From: Clostridia bacterium
GTDB lineage: Bacteria; Bacillota_A; Clostridia; Peptostreptococcales; JAAYPU01
NCBI GenBank assembly: GCA_022360735.1
Contig: JAKSCF010000659.1
Span: 1 to 7,600 of the forward strand
Reading direction: 5' to 3'
DNA length: 7,600 nt
The first letter of the stretch is position 1. Each line of letters starts with the position of its first letter. The notes beneath the pieces were generated by a model. The model was not told the origin of the DNA. It made no database searches and worked only from the letters and a program-made list of their open reading frames with translations. The position numbers and the translations under genes were made by a program. Positions 4,468 to 7,600 of the stretch are shown here, one piece after another.

Positions 4468-7008
4468 GTGAGAAAAGTATTGGATATATCAAGTGTCAAT
4501 GTTAGCTCAAGAATTCAAAGATTAATTGACGGATTGTATGAAGGTAAACCGCAGGTGGAGTGTGAAAGAGCGGTATTACTGACAGAGTCATATCGTAAAA
4601 CAGAGAATCTTCCAACGGTTTTGAGAAGAGCCAGAGCACTGGAGCATATATTAAAAAACTTACCAATAGTGATCAGAAACGATGAATTGGTAGTTGGAAA
4701 TTTAACAAAAGCTCCTTTTTCCACACAGGTTTTTCCTGAATTCTCATACAAATGGCTGGTAGAAGAATTTGAAAGACTGGCTTTGCGTAAAGGCGATGTA
4801 TTTGAAATCAGTGAAGATACAAAGAATCAACTGACAGAAGTGCTTACATATTGGGACGGTAAAACCGTCAATGAATTAGCTTCTCAATATATGTACCCGG
4901 AAACAATAGAAGCGATGAATCACAATGTTTTTACAGTAGGCAATTACTATTTTAATGGTGTCGGTCATATTGGAGTGGACTATGAAAAAGTCCTGAAAAT
5001 AGGCTTTGAAGGTATCATAAAAGAAGCCGAAGACGCTTTGAAATCAGCAGATAAAAGCAGTCCCAAATATATTAAAAAATGTGACTTTTTAAATGCAATC
5101 ATTATTACATCCAAGGCAGCTATTGAATTTGCAGAACGCTTTGCTCAATTAGCTGAAAAGATGGCAGGACAAGTCAGCGGTGAAAGAAGTCAAGAACTCA
5201 AACGAATTGCTTTGAACTGTAAAAATGTTCCTGCTAAGCCGGCAAAAGATTTTTATGAAGCCGTACAATCGTTTTGGTTTGTACAAGCAATAATACAGAT
5301 AGAATCCAATGGGCATTCCATATCGCCGCTGCGTTTCGACCAATATATGTATCCATATTATTCAGAAGATATAAAAACCGGAAAGCTGACAAAGGAAGCA
5401 GCTCAGGAAATCCTTGATTGTCTGTGGGTTAAATTTAACGATATCAATAAAGTCAGAGACGAAGGTTCAACAAAGGGATTTGGAGGCTATCCCATGTTCC
5501 AGAATTTAATTGTCGGGGGACAGGACAAAACCGGAACAGATGCTACCAATGCATTGTCCATTGCATGCTTAGAAGCGAGCGCACATACCAAACTGCCTCA
5601 GCCGTCTATTTCAGTTCGTATCTGGAGCAAATCACCGGATGAATTTTTATTAAAAGCAGGAGAGGTTTCTCGTATCGGTTTGGGAATGCCGGCTTATTAT
5701 AACGATGAGGTGATCATTCCTGCATTGACCAGCAGAGGCTTGAGCTTAGAAGATGCAAGAGATTATGGAATTATTGGGTGCGTAGAACCTCAGAAAGGCG
5801 GCAAGACAGAAGGGTGGCACGATGCAGCATTTTTTAATATGGCAAAGGTCATGGAAGTCACCTTTAATAATGGTAAAGAAGGCAGCGTACTAGTCGGTCC
5901 CGAGACCGGTGAAATTACAGAATTTACTACATTTGAACAGCTGATGGATGCTTACAAAGTGCAGATGGAATATTTTGTAAAACTGCTTGCCAATGCCGAT
6001 AACGCAGTGGATATTGCTCATAGTGAGCGGGCTCCGCTACCGTTTTTATCTTCAATGGTTAGCGATTGTATCGGTAGAGGAAGAACCGTACAAGAAGGTG
6101 GGGCAATCTATAATTTTACCGGACCACAGGGCGTTGGAGTCGCTAATGTTGCAGATTCAATGGAAGTCATCAAAGAACTCGTATTTGATAAAAAGAATTA
6201 TACACTGGCACAGTTTAAAGAAGCTATGGATTCCAATTTCGCAGGAGCGGCCAATATTGGAAAGAATGCCATTACGCCGCAGGTTTTGGAAACCGTCGTC
6301 AATAAATTAACTGAAGGTGGGAAGAAAATTTCTACCGAACAAGCCAATCTATTGAAAGTAATTGTTGAAGGTTTCGCAGTACCATCTAAAATGGGAGGGA
6401 CTTCAGATTATAATGTTATGCTGAGTGATATTGATCAGGTTCCAAAGTTTGGAAACGATATTTTAGAAGTAGATATCATGGCAAAGAATGTTGCATCGGT
6501 ATATTGCAAGGAAGTAGAAAAATATAAGAATCCTAGAAACGGCCATTTCCAACCCGGACTGTATCCCGTATCGGCAAATGTGCCTCTTGGTGCACAAACC
6601 GGTGCAACGCCTGACGGAAGAAAGGCCGGAGCGCCTTTAGCAGATGGCGTATCTCCAATATCCGGAAGGGATGTCAATGGCCCCACTGCGGCAGCTAATT
6701 CGGTTGCAATGCTGGATCATGCAATCGCTTCCAATGGAACCCTCTTCAATCAAAAATTCCATCCTTCTGCTTTGATGGGAAAGACAGGCTTGGAAAAACT
6801 GTCAGCGTTGGTAAGAGGATATTTTGATCAAAAAGGGATGCATGTACAATATAACGTGGTCAGTAAAGAAACACTCCTTGAAGCTCAAAAAAATCCAGAG
6901 GCTTATAAGACTTTGGTTGTAAGAGTTGCAGGATATAGCGCACATTTTGTGGCTTTAGATAAGACTTTACAGGATGATATCATTGCGCGTACAGAGCAGG
7001 TGTTTTAA
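4468..7008 (+). CDS. B12-independent glycyl radical diol dehydratase (1,2-propanediol/glycerol dehydratase)
   Basis: An 846-residue glycyl radical enzyme expected to dehydrate 1,2-propanediol to propanal (or glycerol to 3-hydroxypropanal). The PFL-like barrel covers about residues 10-700 and the glycyl radical domain the C-terminus. Active-site residues align with Clostridium butyricum glycerol dehydratase as I recall it: His167 in G-V-G-H (His164), His283/Ser284 in N-G-H-S-I-S-P (281/282), Cys438 and Glu440 in G-C-V-E-P-Q (433/435), Asp452 in G-W-H-D (447), and radical Gly822 in R-V-A-G-Y-S-A (763). Cys438/Glu440 numbering coincides with the Roseburia inulinivorans propanediol dehydratase. 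About 55 residues around 600-655 are extra relative to the C. butyricum enzyme (787 residues). Start is GTG, seven bases after AGGAGG, which overlaps the pduF stop. No encapsulation-peptide extension is evident at either end. Choline TMA-lyase (CutC) is less likely: the G-V-G-H-[IV]-x-V-D-Y segment is dehydratase-like and the neighbours are diol genes. Propanediol versus glycerol preference cannot be settled here. Confidence 0.93.
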   Translation: MRKVLDISSVNVSSRIQRLIDGLYEGKPQVECERAVLLTESYRKTENLPTVLRRARALEHILKNLPIVIRNDELVVGNLTKAPFSTQVFPEFSYKWLVEEFERLALRKGDVFEISEDTKNQLTEVLTYWDGKTVNELASQYMYPETIEAMNHNVFTVGNYYFNGVGHIGVDYEKVLKIGFEGIIKEAEDALKSADKSSPKYIKKCDFLNAIIITSKAAIEFAERFAQLAEKMAGQVSGERSQELKRIALNCKNVPAKPAKDFYEAVQSFWFVQAIIQIESNGHSISPLRFDQYMYPYYSEDIKTGKLTKEAAQEILDCLWVKFNDINKVRDEGSTKGFGGYPMFQNLIVGGQDKTGTDATNALSIACLEASAHTKLPQPSISVRIWSKSPDEFLLKAGEVSRIGLGMPAYYNDEVIIPALTSRGLSLEDARDYGIIGCVEPQKGGKTEGWHDAAFFNMAKVMEVTFNNGKEGSVLVGPETGEITEFTTFEQLMDAYKVQMEYFVKLLANADNAVDIAHSERAPLPFLSSMVSDCIGRGRTVQEGGAIYNFTGPQGVGVANVADSMEVIKELVFDKKNYTLAQFKEAMDSNFAGAANIGKNAITPQVLETVVNKLTEGGKKISTEQANLLKVIVEGFAVPSKMGGTSDYNVMLSDIDQVPKFGNDILEVDIMAKNVASVYCKEVEKYKNPRNGHFQPGLYPVSANVPLGAQTGATPDGRKAGAPLADGVSPISGRDVNGPTAAANSVAMLDHAIASNGTLFNQKFHPSALMGKTGLEKLSALVRGYFDQKGMHVQYNVVSKETLLEAQKNPEAYKTLVVRVAGYSAHFVALDKTLQDDIIARTEQVF

Positions 7009-7011
7009 GGG
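7007..7011 (+). promoter_or_regulatory. Ribosome binding site of the activase, overlapping the dehydratase stop
   Basis: AAGGG begins within the TAA of the dehydratase. It is five bases before ATG 7017 but only two before ATG 7014, so 7017 is preferred. The 8-bp gap points to translational coupling of enzyme and activase. Confidence 0.55.
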
Positions 7012-7016
7012 ATATG

Positions 7017-7600
7017 ATGAGTGATTGTAAAGGCATAATAACGGAAATACAACGCTTTTCCGTACATGACGGACCAGGGATAAGGACGTTGGTTTTTTTG
7101 AAAGGATGCCCTCTGAGATGTCAATGGTGCTCCAATCCGGAAACCCAAGAAAAAGAATGCCAAACCTTGACAAGACAGGGGAAAGTAGAAACGGTTGGCA
7201 AAGAAGTTACGGTAAAAACAATCATCCATGAAGTTCTAAAAGATAATATCTATTACAGGCGTTCAGGCGGCGGTATTACATTATCAGGAGGAGAACCCCT
7301 TTTCCAACCTGATTTTGCCAAGGCGTTATTGCAAGGGTGTAAAGATACCGGTATTAACACAGCAATTGAAACCACGGGTTTTGCTGGTTATGAAGTCATA
7401 GAATCCATGATACCATTTTTGGACTTGGTCATGTATGATGTGAAACATATTTCTAGTGAAAAACACAGATTATTTACTGGCCGGTCCAATTCATTAATAC
7501 TGTCTAATTTAGAGAAGCTGGCTCAGACAGGAGTCCAGATTATAGTGAGAGTTCCGGTGGTTCCAACATTTAACAGCACGCCGGAAGAGATGACAGCCAT
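7017..7600 (+). CDS. Radical-SAM glycyl radical enzyme activase (3' partial)
   Basis: The frame stays open to the window edge (about 194 residues seen). It is a radical SAM activase: F-S-V-H-D-G-P-G-I-R-T near the N-terminus, the cluster motif C-x3-C-x2-C at Cys31, Cys35 and Cys38 (C-P-L-R-C-Q-W-C), the S-N-P-E that follows in this family, and the SAM-binding G-G-G-I-T-L-S-G-G-E-P starting at residue 84, then I-E-T-T-G and D-V-K-H. It would use SAM and a [4Fe-4S] cluster to abstract hydrogen from Gly822 of the dehydratase encoded directly upstream. Only about 45 residues separate Cys38 from Gly84, and just one Cys lies between them, so the two-cluster ferredoxin insert present in DhaB2-type activases is missing. 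ATG 7014 is an alternative start, adding one residue. Its partner is assigned by position. Confidence 0.93.
   Translation, partial: MSDCKGIITEIQRFSVHDGPGIRTLVFLKGCPLRCQWCSNPETQEKECQTLTRQGKVETVGKEVTVKTIIHEVLKDNIYYRRSGGGITLSGGEPLFQPDFAKALLQGCKDTGINTAIETTGFAGYEVIESMIPFLDLVMYDVKHISSEKHRLFTGRSNSLILSNLEKLAQTGVQIIVRVPVVPTFNSTPEEMTA

Noticed and set aside
5987..6310. 107-codon plus-strand frame inside the dehydratase
   Set aside because: An out-of-frame shadow of a well-conserved stretch of the glycyl radical enzyme.
4468..7008. Choline trimethylamine-lyase (CutC), which has the same overall length
   Set aside because: The length agreement comes from an insert between Cys438 and Gly822, whereas CutC has its extra residues before the Cys. 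The His167, His283/Ser284 and Asp452 pattern is that of diol dehydratases, and no ethanolamine-type genes are visible.
6967..7229. Two minus-strand frames across the dehydratase-activase junction
   Set aside because: They overlap the unmistakable HDGPGIRT and Cys-cluster region of the activase on the plus strand.
1..7600. tRNA, rRNA, CRISPR array, insertion sequence, attachment site or replication origin
   Set aside because: No regularly spaced repeats, terminal inverted repeats, transposase-like proteins or tRNA-like folds were seen; coding and regulatory sequence explain the window.

Overview
The window comes from a low-GC, anaerobic Firmicute, most likely a member of the Clostridia. The evidence is strong AGGAGG ribosome binding sites, AT-rich spacers, use of GTG starts, and an oxygen-sensitive glycyl radical enzyme together with its radical-SAM activase. 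It covers the beginning of a bacterial microcompartment locus for anaerobic diol dehydration (1,2-propanediol, possibly glycerol), plus the regulators that probably control it. I cannot name the species from the sequence.

Layout. Positions 1-503 (+) hold the C-terminal part of an AcoX-type ATP-NAD kinase whose start lies off the left edge. A two-component system follows on the minus strand: a PocR-domain histidine kinase (2499-1288), then a CheY-AraC response regulator (1256-528). The kinase gene has a near-consensus promoter. A 330-bp divergent intergenic region (2500-2829) holds that promoter and a 17-bp near-palindrome with a matching half-site 142 bp away. Rightward comes a tightly packed operon: pduB (tandem-BMC shell protein, 2830-3627), pduF-like aquaglyceroporin (3641-4456), a B12-independent glycyl radical diol dehydratase (4468-7008), and the start of its activating enzyme (7017 to beyond 7600).

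How the genes would work together (inference from families). The kinase senses a small diol or related metabolite in the cytoplasm through its PocR domain and phosphorylates the response regulator, which activates the divergent operon. PduF lets the diol into the cell. The activase installs a glycyl radical on Gly822 of the dehydratase, which dehydrates the diol to an aldehyde. PduB and other shell proteins, presumably encoded downstream, enclose the reaction and confine the toxic aldehyde.

The most notable points are: an insert of about 55 residues between the active-site Cys and the radical Gly of the dehydratase, absent from classical clostridial glycerol dehydratase; an activase without the two-cluster ferredoxin insert usual in this family; replacement of the AraC-type PocR regulator of enteric pdu loci by a PocR-domain two-component system; and the putative operator palindrome. 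The overall system matches known glycyl-radical-enzyme microcompartments for 1,2-propanediol, so the system type is not new; the details above are what merit checking.
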